From NCBI GenBank assembly GCA_902805845.1, contig CADCUI010000014.1, forward strand, positions 62,001-126,000: a DNA stretch of 64,000 nucleotides, read 5' to 3'. The notes beneath the pieces are model-generated. The model was not told the DNA's origin. It saw nothing but the letters and a program-made list of their open reading frames with translations, and did not search any database. Made by a program: the position numbers and the translations under genes. Of this stretch, positions 63,228 to 64,000 are shown piece by piece. The stretch's first letter is position 1; every line of letters starts with the position of its first letter. The DNA comes from an uncultured Nocardioidaceae bacterium. Lineage in GTDB: Bacteria > Actinomycetota > Actinomycetes > Propionibacteriales > Nocardioidaceae.

Positions 63228-64000
63228 GGGGACGGCACACCACCCTCCTCGCCACCCTCACCCTGGTGGCGGTCACGGCCTGCTGGGGCTCGACGTTCTT
63301 CCTCATCAAGGACCTGCTCGAGCGGATCCCCGTCCTGGACTTCCTCGCCGTCCGGTTCGCGGTGGCCACGGTGGCGATCGTCCTCATCTTTCCGCGCGCC
63401 GTCTCCCGGCTCGGGCCGGACGCGCGCAAGCAGTCGGTCGTCCTGGGGTTGCTGTACGGCGTCGCGCAGGTGCTGCAGACCGCCGGCCTCGAGCACACGC
63501 CGGCGAGCGTCTCGGGGTTCATCACCGGGATGTACGTCGTGTTCACGCCGCTGCTGGCCGCACCGATCCTCCGGGAGCGGATCGGCGGGCTGACCTGGGT
63601 CGCGGTCGCGGTCGCGGTGGTCGGGCTGGCGGTGCTGTCCCTCGACGGGTTCAGCGTCGGGTACGGCGAGGTGTTGATCCTGGTCGCGGCGGTCCTCTAC
63701 GCCCTCCACATCGTGGGCCTCGGCCGCTGGAGCACCGCCTCCGACGCGATCGGGATGACCGTCGTCCAGCTGGGCGTCGTCACGGTGATCTGCTTCGTCG
63801 TCACCGCCCCCGACGGCGTCGTGGTTCCCGACCGGCCCGGCGACTGGGCCAGCGTGCTGTACATGGCGGTGTTCGCCGCAGCCCTGGCCCTGGCCGGGCA
63901 GACGTGGGCGCAGGCGCATCTGCCGCCGACCCGCAGCGCGATCATCATGACGCTGGAGCCGGTGTTCGCGGCCGCCTTCGCGGTGGCGCTCGGCGGCGAG
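63224..64000 (+). CDS. EamA/DMT-superfamily transporter (partial)
   Basis: The gene runs off the right edge; 259 codons are visible. The protein has about eight hydrophobic segments, starting LLATLTLVAVTACWGSTFFLIKDLL, the typical first EamA repeat. The second repeat starts near residue 148 (YGEVLILVAAVLYALHIVGLGRW). RSAIIMTLEPVFAAAFAVALGGE is the conserved EamA end segment. Members export metabolites or amino acids; the substrate is unknown. The ATG at 63224 overlaps the nfo stop as ATGA, so the two are co-translated. Confidence 0.9.
   Translation, partial: MRGRHTTLLATLTLVAVTACWGSTFFLIKDLLERIPVLDFLAVRFAVATVAIVLIFPRAVSRLGPDARKQSVVLGLLYGVAQVLQTAGLEHTPASVSGFITGMYVVFTPLLAAPILRERIGGLTWVAVAVAVVGLAVLSLDGFSVGYGEVLILVAAVLYALHIVGLGRWSTASDAIGMTVVQLGVVTVICFVVTAPDGVVVPDRPGDWASVLYMAVFAAALALAGQTWAQAHLPPTRSAIIMTLEPVFAAAFAVALGGE

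Overview
The window is chromosomal DNA from a high-GC actinobacterium, most likely a Nocardioides-like member of the Propionibacteriales. The evidence is the very high GC with GTG/TTG starts, an ileS T-box leader, a full division/cell-wall (dcw) cluster in actinobacterial order, a PknL/Rv2175c pair, mycobacterial-type SOS boxes (TCGAAC-N4-GTTCGA), and a PriA-type HisA. No rRNA, tRNA, insertion sequence, prophage or CRISPR array was recognised. The taxonomic call is inference from gene content and order.

Layout. 1-459: 5' end of an ABC exporter. 568-1200: a TIGR03085-like protein. 1232-7581 (minus): histidine genes hisD-hisC-hisB-hisH, a small membrane protein, a hemerythrin-domain protein, then hisA/priA-hisF. 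7640-13947: a Lon-N domain protein, a membrane protein, replicative dnaE, and a CoA-disulfide-reductase-like flavoprotein. 14013-15587: a DUF222/HNH protein with an SOS box over its start codon. 15627-18565 (minus): dksA/traR-like gene, lspA, rluD, and a GNAT-chorismate mutase fusion. 18795-22351: T-box leader and ileS. 22431-42101 (minus): mraZ, two small coupled ORFs, rsmH, ftsL, ftsI, murE, murF, mraY, murD, ftsW, murG, murC, ftsQ, ftsZ, pgeF, yggS, sepF, yggT, divIVA. Most junctions there are ATGA or GTGA overlaps. 42284-47036: a MoxR / DUF58 / transglutaminase operon. 47105-54409 (minus): DUF3040 protein, dinB, a methyltransferase, and a DNA-damage cassette (DUF6504, HEPN, dnaE2) behind a perfect SOS box. 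54663-64000: ybaK-like gene, FAD oxidoreductase, metF, polyprenyl synthase, barstar-like protein, Rv2175c, pknL, nfo, and a truncated EamA transporter.

How the parts work together. The dcw block makes lipid II (murC-G, mraY), flips and polymerises it (ftsW, ftsI), and builds and places the divisome (ftsQLZ, sepF, divIVA). An MraZ operator of four 10-bp-spaced repeats lies on its promoter. The damage genes are two separate SOS units: the DUF222/HNH gene and the DUF6504-HEPN-dnaE2 operon. A catalytically intact DinB is encoded nearby. PknL and its likely substrate Rv2175c are divergently encoded.

A recurring feature is a TANNNT -10 box placed 6-7 nt before the start codon in at least a dozen genes. 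This predicts widespread leaderless transcripts and helped choose several starts. Several intergenic regions hold short tandem repeats or perfect palindromes. I did not find a clearly unprecedented multi-gene system. The best candidates for novelty are the SOS cassette lacking adjacent imuA'/imuB, the GNAT-chorismate mutase fusion, and the coupled mini-ORFs inside the dcw cluster.
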